From the NCBI RefSeq assembly GCF_001625215.2, contig NC_030385.2:37101598-37165597 (forward strand): a DNA stretch of 64,000 nt, read 5' to 3'. Every line of letters begins with the position of its first letter. Within the stretch, counting starts at the first letter, position 1. Shown here piece after piece: positions 13,591 to 24,434 of the stretch. Source of the DNA: Daucus carota subsp. sativus. Lineage: Eukaryota > Streptophyta > Magnoliopsida > Apiales > Apiaceae. The notes under the pieces are model-generated. The model searched no databases, had not been told where the DNA came from, and was given only the letters and a program-made list of their open reading frames with translations. A program made the position numbers and the translations under genes.

Positions 13591-14551
13591 TCCGAAAATG
13601 AGGTCGAAAACGACATTCGAAAACTGGAACTTGAAATCAGGATTTGTAATTGCATATATGGTTGCATATGGTTGTATTCAGTTGATTCTATTGTAATCTA
13701 ACGGCCCCGCCAGGGGCACACCATACATCTGTTGTTACTTACAGTTTTCAGTTGCATTTAGTTGCAACTGAGGTTGCAAATGAAGTTTCAAAAGTTGCAA
13801 CTGCAGTTGCAACTTTTGCAACTGCAGTTGCAACCTCAGTTGCAACTTTTGCAACCTCGTTGCAAAAGTTGCAACTGCAGTTGCAACTTTTGCAACTTCA
13901 TTTGCAACCTCAGTTGCAACTTTTGCAACCTCATTTGCAACTTTTGCAACTTACAGTTTTCAGTTGAACTAGTTGCAATTGCAGTTGCAACTGTTGCAAC
14001 TTTCCATTTTTATTTGCAACTTTTGCAACCTCATTTGCAACTTTTGCAACCTCATTTCCATTTTTATTTGCAACTTTTGCAACCTCATTTGCAACTTTTA
14101 CGGCTGCGCCGCCCAAGGTTGCAAATGAGGTTGCAAAGGTTGCAAATCGTATTTTTGAAAAAAAAATTTTATGGAAAGGTATTTTTAAAAACAATGAAAA
14201 AGATGGTAGTATTTTTAAAAAAATAATTTTATAGATGGGTATTTTTAAAAAGATCCCTATCTTTTTTTAACAAAAAGTTTTATATAACTCTTTTTAACTT
14301 TAACGTGTTCTATATCAATATAAACACCACACATTACATAACTCTTTCTAATTCTAATCTTAAAATTTTTGTTGTCAAAAAAATCAAGATTACAGAATTA
14401 TGTTGAAATTCGATTGATTAGATTATTGAATCTTTCAAATGTATTACAAGATCGTCTATGTTTGGAAAAGATATGAATTTTCTGATTTTTTAAATTTTTA
14501 AATCTACATGTACTAAATTCGAATTAAATGTATTATATATATATATATATA

Positions 14552-14614
<63 letters not shown>

Positions 14615-15259
14615 AGGGTTTGTCAATTTTCAAGTAATCGAGAGAAAATATAGTCAGTTGAATAATATAATTTAATTAAATTCAATCTATTAATATTAAA
14701 ATACTAATAAAATGACGTTAAAATTTAAATTATAAATAATAAATTAGGAACTACATATCCGCCCGTGCGAAACTATAATAAGCCAACATGGGTATAATTT
14801 GTAGTCCTATGTTTTAGTTACATTTTTTGGTTTGTAACTACAAGTCTACAAATGTGGAGTCAAACAGTTTCAAATACTAAAAACACTCCAAACAATACCT
14901 TATCATATAATATTTCATTAAAAAATTATAATGATGTTATAAATAAAATTATGAATAATAATTTTGATTATCTTTTTTTAACAAAAAGTTTTATATAACT
15001 ATTTTTAACTTTAACGTGTTCTATATCAATATAAACACCACACATTACATAACTCTTTCTAATTCTAATCTTAAAATTTTTGTTGTCAAAAAAAACAAGA
15101 TTACAGAATTATGTTGAAATTCGATTGATTAGATTACTGAATCTTTCAAATGTATTACAAGTCGTCTATGTTTGGAAAAGATATGAATTTTCTGATTTTT
15201 TTAATTTTTAAATCTACATGTACTAAATTCGAATTAAATGTATTATATATATATATATA

Positions 15260-15302
<43 letters not shown>

Positions 15303-15486
15303 AGGGTTTGTCAATTTTCAAGTAATCGAGAGAAAATATAGTCAGTTGAATAATATAATTTAATTAAATTCAATCTATTAATATTAAAATACTAATAAAA
15401 TGACGTTAAAATTTAAATTATAAATAATAAATTAGGAACTACATATCCGCCCGTGCTTTGCACGGGAGTATTATATAATCCACTAA
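12627..15486 (+). mobile_element. Tandem non-autonomous Helitron array (three heads, one complete 3' end)
   Basis: The block begins TCTATACTATACTATAATAA just after an A, as Helitron 5' ends do. It ends with the hairpin CCCGTGCTTTGCACGGG (15450-15466), followed by CTAA at 15483-15486, which fits the CTRR rule. Three head-to-tail units are visible, with TATAATAAG..AACATGGGTATAA near 12639, 13070 and 14773. Unit 1 is cut short near 13065. Unit 2 runs to a broken hairpin (CCCGTGC then GAAAC, about 14762). Unit 3 is complete. Units 2 and 3 carry long TA microsatellites (about 14531-14610 and 15244-15298). No RepHel coding is present. Unit 2 is interrupted by the MULE-like element at 13272-14257. 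Confidence 0.8.
13272..14257. mobile_element. MULE-like non-autonomous element rich in TTGCAAC repeats
   Basis: It is bounded by a perfect 9-bp direct repeat, TATCTTTTT, at 13263-13271 and 14258-14266. It inserted into a Helitron unit whose sister copies show the empty site. The ends are GGGAAATC.. and ..GATCCCT, and the inverted terminal regions (roughly 130 bp) align imperfectly. The interior has two parts. A perfect foldback around (TA)n has arms of about 55 bp near 13467-13521 and 13587-13645. Dense TTGCAACTTTTGCAACC repeats lie at 13750-14110. The 9-bp duplication points to Mutator-like transposition. There is no transposase. Confidence 0.85.
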
Positions 15487-16485
15487 ATACAAGGCGCATG
15501 GTCTAAGCATTATTTTTTATTTACATTTACATTCCACCAACATTTTATGTTGGTCAAATTCCAACGACAATAATAAACATGTATATTGTCTTACGACAAT
15601 TAGCTGGAATATATTAACAATGCAGAAGTGTTAAAATAGTTTGTACCCAACACAACCGACGTGAGTTGCACTTTGGTTTCGAATATTTGACTATGTGCCG
15701 CCTGTAAATATATGTTGTGATTTGATTTATTCTTTGCAGATAAAACTACTTTCTAATTTATTCCATTGAAATATATCTGTAAAAATCAGAACTCAAATGA
15801 ACTATCGAATTAGGATTTATCAGAATTTCGTTGTTGATAAATTGAAGATGTATAACTAAATCAAAATGTAATTGATCGGTAAAATATATCTTATGGATTA
15901 ATTAATATTTTTAATAAATTGAGAATTTTCGGTCTAAATGATAAAGTGGACTGTACTTCTCATTTTCTGAATAGTTTTATTTTTACTTTCAGTGGCATAA
16001 TGTTGCCATATGAATTATATATTTTTTTGACAGCACATATGAAATCCATATTCCTCATAATTAAATTTAATTGCTTACCCGTAGCATGTTAAGAGTCCTA
16101 GTTTTATTATTTATTTTTTTTGAAAATAAGAGTCCTAGTTTTATTTATTTATTTAATTTTTTTTTTGAAAATGAGAATAAATCTCAACGAGAATCGGCAA
16201 TTCACCGTGATAATTCTTTCATTCAAGAAAGTTTATTATCTAACCGTCGGACATGCAAGATGACCGGGGAAATTTAGACAATAAAACTTTAATGTCCGAA
16301 AAAAAACCCGGCCTTCTTCGAAAAATCCTGAAAATAAAACAAGAGAAACAAAAAGAATATAAGTCGATATATTTAACAGATTACATCAAAATATTCCCAC
16401 AATCATGATAACTCATGATTGAGACAATTAAGCTCTTAATTAAGGCATAATAATAAAATATTAATATCCTTAATTAAGACACAAT
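15487..16485. other. Intergenic, no gene seen
   Basis: AT-rich sequence with homopolymer runs. The only longer open frame (about 16071-16277) is low-complexity and unconvincing. Confidence 0.35.
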
Positions 16486-16617
16486 TAACGCCCTCAAATA
16501 AGGCTCAATTAACGCCCTCAATAAAGAGGCACAATTTACGCCCTCAATAATTGAGACACAATTTACGCCCTCAATAAAGAGGCATAATTAACGAGGCACA
16601 ATTACCGCCCTCAATTA
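16486..16617. repeat. Short tandem repeat (CACAATTAACGCCCTCAATA-like)
   Basis: About five copies of an imperfect ~25-35 bp unit centred on CAATT(A/T)ACGCCCTCAAT occur in tandem, alternating with AAAGAGG or TTGAGA spacers. The array stands out as more GC-rich than its flanks. Confidence 0.7.
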
Positions 16618-16642
16618 AGGAATAATTAGCGCGCTTTCCTTT

Positions 16643-16690
16643 CTGAAACCGGGTCCCGTCCTGAAACCGGGTCCCGTCCTGAAACCGCCG
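16643..16690. repeat. 18-bp minisatellite, 2.5 copies
   Basis: CTGAAACCGGGTCCCGTC is repeated twice and then continues as CTGAAACCG. On the minus strand it would encode a Gly-Phe-Arg-Thr-Gly-Pro repeat, but no gene model is supported. Confidence 0.7.
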
Positions 16691-16939
16691 TCACTGCCAC
16701 CATCGGCCACCACCGCTATGCTATCGATCAAGATGCCTCGTCGTATACGAAGCGAACAACGAAGCGTATCATATGTAACATGAAAAATCGCCAAAAACAA
16801 CAAAAACCAAACAAAACACATGGATTAAACAAACAAACAAATACACACAAACAAACAAGATTAAAATCAACACCTTTCGCAATTTCACTCAAAATCATGA
16901 GAAAAAGAAAGAATATTGTAAATAATTGTAATAGAAGGG

Positions 16940-17010
16940 CATACCATTTGAGCCATGAGGAACCCTATAGGATTTGAAAGTCGAAGCAGCATCATGTGAC
17001 AAACCCATCT
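16940..17010 (-). other. Possible orphan coding exon
   Basis: On the minus strand an ATG near 17009 opens MGLSHDAASTFKSYRVPHGS and ends at a plausible GT donor (AATG|GTATGC, about 16945). The residues look protein-like, but no continuing exon or family was recognised. It could be a fragment captured by a transposon, or chance. Confidence 0.25.
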
Positions 17011-17271
17011 TCTTAATTACTCCTCTCTCTCTCGATCTTTTTATGCTAAACGCGGAGAGAAATTTTGATTGGTGTGATAGTTGTATACTATGCAGGGAGT
17101 CCACCATCAGTCGCCAAACATACTTAGTCATAGTTTTATTTTAATCTGCATTTAGTTTATATACTGTATCTCTATAAAAGCAACCTCAAAATCGGTGGTT
17201 ACGTTTTTGTGTGATATTTTTTCGTTTCTAAACGATCTTTTTTGTGTGATGTCAGATGTGTACGGGATAAT

Positions 17272-17832
17272 TAGGCCTGACAATTTGACACGTGACACGC
17301 TAACACGAAACGAAACGACACAAAAAAAATGGATATGGGTTTTGATTTTCGATACACGAAGCACGAAAGTACACGAACACAAAATTACACGATAGATTTC
17401 GTGTCGGATATGGGTTTTCATTTGGGGTACACGAAATACACGAAAGTACACGAAATATTTGTAGATAATATTTATTATATATATGTTATGATATATTAAA
17501 TATATAATTGAGTAAAAAGTATATATTTATATGTATGTGTGGATATATATTGTAGATGCATTAACAAATTTATAGAGAATCGTATACATATATAAATATA
17601 TCATTCACATTTAATAAATTTATAAAGGAAAATATATATTAAATCCATTTTTTGATTAAAAATATATTAATATTTTTATATATAATATACACGAAACGAT
17701 TCGGATCGGATACGGGTTTCAAATTAGGTACACGAAATTAATAACGGGCGGATACGGGTTTCACCTTCGAGTACACGAAACACGAAAATACACGAAACGA
17801 AAGTATACGAAACGAAACGATTGCCACCCCTA
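17272..17832. mobile_element. hAT-like non-autonomous element with 8-bp target duplication
   Basis: A perfect 8-bp direct repeat, GGGATAAT, flanks the element (17264-17271 and 17833-17840). The ends are TAGGCCTGACAAT and, inverted, TAGGGGTGGCAAT, which match the TAGGGNTGNCAA termini common in plant hAT MITEs. The interior is filled with ACACGAAA/ACGAAACG motifs near both ends around an AT-rich core. It encodes no protein. Confidence 0.85.
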
Positions 17833-17840
17833 GGGATAAT

Positions 17841-18606
17841 ATGACCCTGTTCGCTGACACTGCTTATGATAGTTTTTTATAAAAAAAACGGGGATTAGGC
17901 TTGTTTTGACTCATTTGCGTAAAAAATTAAAATTACTCGTAAAAAGTTGAGAACGTTAGTTTTTTTAGGATTTAATATTTTTAATCACTTATAAATCTTA
18001 ATTCATATTTAACTTCTGTTTATTTTTTTATTTTGAGCGAGAAACACTTTTTTAAAATTCAACCGACAAATGTTATGCTTTCAAAACATACTCAACATAA
18101 AAAAAATGGCAACATTCGTGGACCCAAACCCAAAACCTCAACCGACCCGATAAAAGCTTTATAAAAGGGCCGGAATGAGCCGTAAAAGCCCAGAGACGCC
18201 GAGATAAGTGAAAGCAGAGCTCGTGATAAAACGGCCCCTTAGGTTTGAGTTGGTACGTGACAAAGCGTGCCAATTTTTTGGCTCCTTGTATCTAAGCTAT
18301 TTGATCATATTCCCCTACAGAAAAAAAAAACAGTAATATAGATGAAATTTAGTAGATGCAAGGGGAATCACATTCCATTTGGCATTGGCAGAGTTGATAG
18401 ATTGTGCCTAAAAAAAGAAGCTTTAATGGTTAGTGGAAACTCAACTTGCATGCTGATGCTGACTCAGACACTCAGTGTTCTCTGCTTCAGGAGTAAGTCT
18501 TATTTTTCCATTCATTTAATTTTAACAAGTGTAATATCAATATTCCACTATAGTTCAAGACTTCCCTTAGTTTCAAATTTCAAATAACTGTGATTAGAAC
18601 ACTTGC
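17841..18606. other. Upstream region of the methionyl-tRNA synthetase gene
   Basis: No separate gene was recognised. An ATG at 18342 opens a 50-codon frame ending at a good donor (GA|GTAAGT, 18493), and an acceptor TTAG lies at 18597. Joining them does not keep frame with the synthetase, so this is more likely a 5' UTR exon with an upstream ORF. Confidence 0.35.
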
Positions 18607-21600
18607 ATGGAATTCTTGGTTGTAGAAGACATGAAGAAGGTACCTATTCCAGGGAAAAGAAACATGCTGATTACCAGTGCTTTGCCTTATGTCAATAATG
18701 TCCCTCATCTCGGCAACATCATTGGCTGTAAGTTTCACTCTTTGTTTTGCTTATATCCAATACCTTTATTTGGGAAATTTTTGAAAATTCAGTGATTTTA
18801 TTTAATGGCTGTTAACAAAAATATGAACTTTCGCAAATGAAAGTAATTCTGGATTTTGGGATTTTGATTTTATGGATTGTTTGGAAAAAGGGAACCAGCA
18901 AAAGTTTAAAGACACAGAATTTTAATCTGTATGCTAAACAGTAGCCAGTTTGAAGATGTTCCTGTTTTGTAATACTAATATGTAGGAGTGAGATATCAAT
19001 TTTTCAATAGTTTCTCCGAACTTGATAGTGTATGTTTTCTTCGTCTTCAGGTGTTCTTAGTGCTGATGTTTTTGCTCGCTTTTGCCGGCTCCGTGGCTAC
19101 AATGTCCTATACATATGTGGGACTGATGAATATGGGACAGCTACAGAGACAAAAGCCATGGAAGAAGGTTTAACCCCAAAGGAGATATGCGAAAAGTACA
19201 AGTTCTTTCCTCGGCTCCTGTTCCAAATCAATTTATAATCAGCCTATTTTCTGTTAAAATTAATAATATTTATTTAAAAGCATACTATTAGCTACTTAGT
19301 ACTCGGGAAAGAAAATATATTAGCTTAAATTATTAGCAAACATTGTTCGATTTGCCAGTCATAGTAAGATAAGAATCTTTATGATTATGTCATTTGTAAG
19401 GTAATGTGTTTAGGTTACATTCTGTCCCCTGGACTCTTCTTAACATTAAATACTCTGCAGTTTTAACTGGATGATAATCAAAACAGAATTTTCCTTTACA
19501 ACATGTTTACAGTATCAAGGAGTTTGCAAAATGGCTAAATCATACTCCCTCCGTCCCCCTCAATTGTTTACATTGGAGGGGGACACGGAGACCAAAACAA
19601 TGTATGAAAAATGAGTAAAGTTAGATGAAAAATGGGTAAAGTGGTGGGACCTACCAATATTTAATAGTAGATTTGAGATAGTGGAGGAAAGTAGTGGGTG
19701 TAATAGTAGTTTTTATTGTTAAATATGAGATAGTAGAAGAAGATAGTGGGTGTAATGATGGGAAAAACTTACTATTTATAGTAATGTAAAGAAATGAGAG
19801 GGACATTCCAAAATAGTAACTGTAAAGAAATGAGAGGGACAGAGGGAGTAAGGTGTTAGTAATTTAAAAAAAAGTTTACACTTGAATTATGTCAAAATAC
19901 ACTTTTCGTGGTTATAATTTACAAATATGCTCCTAACGATTTTTATTTCTGATGAGTAGTGCGCGTGCATTTGGTTGACAATTCAAATGATCGTGTAAGA
20001 GCTGATCCTTAACTTGTATGTAATGTTCGCTTATATAATGTAGATACCATGCTATACACAAAGATATATACAATTGGTTCGACATAAGCTTTGATGAATT
20101 TGGACGTACATCAACACCTCAGCAAACTGGAATCTGCCAAGCAATATTTACAAAATTGTTTAAAAATAGGTGGATTTCAGAAAATACGATGCAGCAGGTA
20201 CATTATTATATTGTGCTAAAGCTTGTAACACATCCATGTATCTTTGTTGTTCTTTATTCCTGTTATTAAAAAGTTCATTTCATTGTGACATAATCTTTAT
20301 CTCTGTATTTTATGATGTTTTCAAATCAATACAGCCCTTTTGTGACACTTGTCAACGCTTCTTAGCTGACCGGTTTGTCGAGGGTACCTGTCCAAAGCCA
20401 GATTGCAGTTATGATTCTGCTAGGGGAGATCAATGTGAAAAGTGTGGAAAACTATTGAATCCAGCTGAACTGAAGAACCCAAGATGCAAGGTAAATCACC
20501 TGATCAACCTTATGGCATTATCACATATCATAATGAGGATTAGATGTTGAAAGATTTTAATGTGTTGTTTGGCCATTCCAGCTATTTTATTATCATTCGT
20601 AAAAGTTGCTTTCCAACAGGTCTGTCGGGCTACTCCGCGAATCAGAGACACTGATCATTTGTTCCTAGAGCTGCCATTGCTGAAAGATATATTAGTCAAG
20701 TACATCAACAAGATGTCAGTTGAAGGATCCTGGAGTGAGAATGCTCTTAAGGCTACACAAGCATGGCTTAAAGAAGGACTTAAGCCTCGATGCATTACTA
20801 GAGACCTCAAGTGGGGAGTTCCAGTTCCCCATGAAAAATATGAAGATAAGGTTAGATCAAATAAACTTTTACCATTTCCTTGTTTTGATCTCATTTATCG
20901 TTATTAATTTGAAGAAATTTTAACATACATGATTAAATAATTATAGGTTTTTTATGTGTGGTATGATGCCCCTATTGGATATATATCAATTACTTCATGT
21001 CATACGAGTGAATGGGAAAAATGGTGGAAAAATCCTGAAAATGTCGAGCTGTATCAATTTATGGGGAAGGATAACGTACCATTTCACACTGTAAGATATT
21101 TCATCGCGGGCAATGCCTTTTGCAGGTGTGAGTATTCGTGTGTAGCTGATGTACACAAACTTAAGTTTATGGAAATATATACATGTCCCTTCTTCAGGTA
21201 ATGTTTCCTTCTACACTTCTTGGAACCGGAGAAAATTGGACCTTAATGAAGAGCATTAGTGTGACAGAATATTTGAACTATGAATCAGGTGTTGGTTTTA
21301 CGTAAATACTACACTATGGTTGTTGAACCAGACTACTGAGTTATTTGAAAGTCAATTACTCAATTAAATATTTGAATTATAATTGTGCAGGAAAGTTTTC
21401 AAAGAGTAAAGGGGTAGGAGTGTTTGGGAATGATGCTAAAGATACAAAAATTCCATCTGAGGTTTGGCGATATTACCTACTAACTAATAGGCCTGAGGTA
21501 TGTTCATGTGTTTTTGTTACCCTACAAATGATGGTTAACTGTATTTCTATAATGATTTGCCAATAAGTGACTTGTTGATATAAAATATTTACATGTATAT

Positions 21601-23254
21601 ACTACAACTAGGCCTCAGATACACTATTTACATGGAAGGACTTGCAAGCAAAACTGAACTCAGAGTTGCTGAATAATCTGGGAAATTTTGTGAATCGAGT
21701 CTTGTCCTTCATTGCTAAGCCCAAAGGTTTGTCACGTGTTTTTTGCAATAATCTAGATGCATGTCATTCAAATGCTTCACCGCCAAAATTTAAAGATTAT
21801 TAACATTAAATTACAAATGGTCTAAGAGCATTCCAGAGGAACTTTAAAGAGCTTGATGGAACAAACACCGTTTATAGAACTGTGATACTGACATGCGCTA
21901 AGATATCAATTAGACATTATCTTATGCCATTTCAACATTTATTTATATTGCATATATGCCTCGACTTGGTTACCAACTTATTAACTTTCTGCTATCCGTG
22001 GACAGGACGGGGATATGGGTCAATAGTCCCAGATGCTCCTGGTGCAGAAACTCATTGCCCGACAAAGGCACTTGCAGAAAGAGTTGGTAAATATGTTGAG
22101 CAATACATGGATGACATGGAGAAGGTAATAGTAAACCTTGAGTGATGAATTCTTGCTTGATTATAGCCAAATTAAAAGCAAGTGCTCATACAGCATTGTT
22201 TTGACGTGATCTAGATCAAATTAAAGCAAGGACTTAAAACTGGAATGAGCATATCAAGTGAAGGAAACGCTTATCTGCAAGTAAGTCTTTCTGTAAGCTG
22301 TTTTTTCATTTCAGCTATATGAGAAAAGTAATGATTATTTCTATCAATTTGAAACATCTACATATTTTCCAATCTGTGTATGTAGAATACTGAATTCTGG
22401 AAGCTGTACAAGGAAGATGAAAGTTCATGTGCAATTGTTATAAGAACATCAGTTGGGCTGGTCTATTTGATAGCATGCTTGTTAGAACCGTTTATGCCAT
22501 CATTTACTATGGAGGTAACAAACCATCAAATCTTTCAGAGTTACATAAAAATCACCTCAATTAGCCTTGTCGCATTCCTGTGTAATATAATGGTGTTTAA
22601 GTGTACTAAATCGTATCCATTTTATCCCTCTGACTAGACAATCTCCCCTACATGCTTAAAATTCTTTTTTTCACAAGGCAGACAGGATTTAGACAAAGCC
22701 CTCGACTGATACTTACACACATGACTACGACCATAAAGACTCGATTTCAATATATTGTTAACAAATAGAAGAGAAGGGTATGCTGCAGGGACAGGCACTT
22801 AGAAGTTCACATGATTGCATCAATAAAGTCCACTTAAATTCTTAAGCGCGCCAGAGTTGACTTGACATTATAGTAATCTTCTTCAACTTGAGATTACTAT
22901 AGTAATCTTCCTCAGAGATCTTTCTGAATGGTAATACAGGTATTCAAGCAGCTGAACTTGCCTCCTAAGAAAGTATTTTCACTTTCTGACAAAGATGGCG
23001 ATTTAGGACAAGTGAGCAGACCATGGGAATTCTTGCCTGCTGGTCATGTTATCGGAACTCCTGCTCCTTTATTCAAAGAACTGGTACTAAAATGAATAAA
23101 TCTATTTCATATTTCTTGCAAGGTTTGGTTGCTCTATTTCTGCATGTTCCATTAGCTATTATCTGTTAAACTTTTTTTTGTGTAGACAAATGAAGAAGTT
23201 GAGCATTTTAGCAGGAAATTTGCTGGATCTCAAGCTACCAGGGCTGCAACATAA
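18607..23254 (+). CDS. Cytosolic methionyl-tRNA synthetase lacking the C-terminal EMAP-II domain
   Basis: Class I synthetase that charges tRNA-Met. Exons: 18607-18727, 19051-19195, 20044-20197, 20335-20490, 20620-20850, 20947-21090, 21198-21288, 21391-21497, 21612-21726, 22006-22124, 22215-22280, 22386-22514, 22940-23083 and 23186-23254. They total 1791 nt, 596 aa, with every phase closing. The HIGH-type motif is HLGN in [12 protein letters not shown]. The zinc knuckle has Cys pairs FCDTC and QCEKCGKLL. The signature VWYDAPIGY is present, and the KMSKS-type loop is KFSKSKG. The anticodon-binding helical domain follows ([21 protein letters not shown]). An in-frame TAG just upstream of 18607 supports that start. 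Plant cytosolic MetRS is normally about 800 aa with an EMAP-II-like tRNA-binding tail. Here the protein stops at [12 protein letters not shown], and no such tail is seen downstream. Confidence 0.93.
19545..19848. mobile_element. Stowaway-type MITE in MetRS intron 2
   Basis: CTCCCTCCGTCCCCCTCAA at the left is mirrored by GGGACAGAGGGAG at the right, both next to TA. About 304 bp, non-coding, with AATGGGTAAAGTGGTGGGAC in the body. Confidence 0.9.
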
Positions 23255-24434
23255 ATCTATGCCTTTGTGGACTGTGATAAATTGGTCATACTTTGTGTAT
23301 TTGTCATCTTGCACATATTATTCTAGAACCATGAATTTCTTTTTTCCAAATTAGCCTGCTAATTATCAATGATTATACATCACTAGTTTGCATTTCACAA
23401 TAGATTAATTAATCTCATAATATCAAGGGAGTGTTTTAGACATGATTCTGAAGCCGAAGATCTTCATACATGTTTCAAAAACATCTTTCTATATTAGTTT
23501 GCAGTCAGCACAATACATTACAACTATTTCTTTCGTCCCACTAATTTTTATAATTTTTTTTATCGCTTGACACGTATTTTAATACAGTTTTGTAACCTGT
23601 TTAAAAAAAAATCTCTTCAGTAAAAATTTAAATATAAAATTTTATTCATAACAAAAATCAAGATAACGTTTATAACTTTTAGTTCATCTAATCAAATTGA
23701 TAAATTATAACGATTAAGTCTCAAATTGATTTGAATCATTATATTGAATTTTTAAATATATTTCTATCTAACATAGTATTAAAAATTTAAGGCTCAAATC
23801 AATCGAAAGTATAATATTACACGAAATAATTTATTAAAATTATATATCTATAATTATCGTCACGACTCACGACAAGCATCTATTTCATCAAAATTAATGG
23901 ATAAAAAAATTATGTATGCGAAGCACCCACGTATTACTGGTAAATATAAATAAATATTTTACGAATATATTTATTTAGTAAAAGAATTAACCTACTTTTA
24001 TATTTCATTATATTTTCGAGAGTGCCATCAGCAGGCCGAATTGTGAACCGTTGATATAAGGTCTCAAATGTCAAAATCCAACGGCCCAGAAAACACCGTG
24101 AGCAAGTACAAAATTGATTTGGTAATTGCAATTACAAAATAACAAAAATATACATCTTGCAGCTTCTCGATTCTTCTGCACGTTGTTATATATTTTCTCC
24201 ATTATACGAACGCACCCATCTTCTTCATCTCTGCTATTGTTTTAGCTCCAGCTTTAATCTCTCTCTAATTCAACAGGTACTCTCTCTCTCTCTCCCAGTA
24301 TATATTGTTTTTGATATATTGATCAATTTATTTTTTTCACAAATTGATTGTCTTTTATCTATGCAAATTTGTTACAGGCTCTTAAAGCTGTTGTAGATTG
24401 AGTTTTAATTCCGGGCTCTGTTCAAGAATCAAGA
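23255..24434. other. MetRS 3' flank and SERF promoter/5' UTR
   Basis: No gene lies between 23255 and about 24150; a half-MITE-like TTTCGTCCCACTAATTTTTA end occurs near 23532 without a partner. The SERF 5' UTR appears to contain a GT-AG intron: a donor at TTCAACAG|GTACTC (24276) and an acceptor at TTTGTTACAG (24378). Confidence 0.45.

Noticed and set aside
13302..13696. Open frames with long Ile-Tyr repeats
   Set aside because: These are translations of (TA)n microsatellites inside a MULE-like element, open on both strands; not genes. The same applies at 28272-28535.
13752..14226. CRISPR-like or coding interpretation of the TTGCAAC array
   Set aside because: There are no uniform repeats with unique spacers, the genome is eukaryotic, and the block lies inside a transposon. 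The Leu/Gln-rich frames are compositional.
18073..18273. Minus-strand gene upstream of MetRS
   Set aside because: Short frame, no family motif, and no linked exons.
18342..18587. Upstream start for the methionyl-tRNA synthetase
   Set aside because: Its best splice to the next acceptor is out of frame, and an in-frame TAG precedes 18607. It is more likely a 5' UTR ORF.
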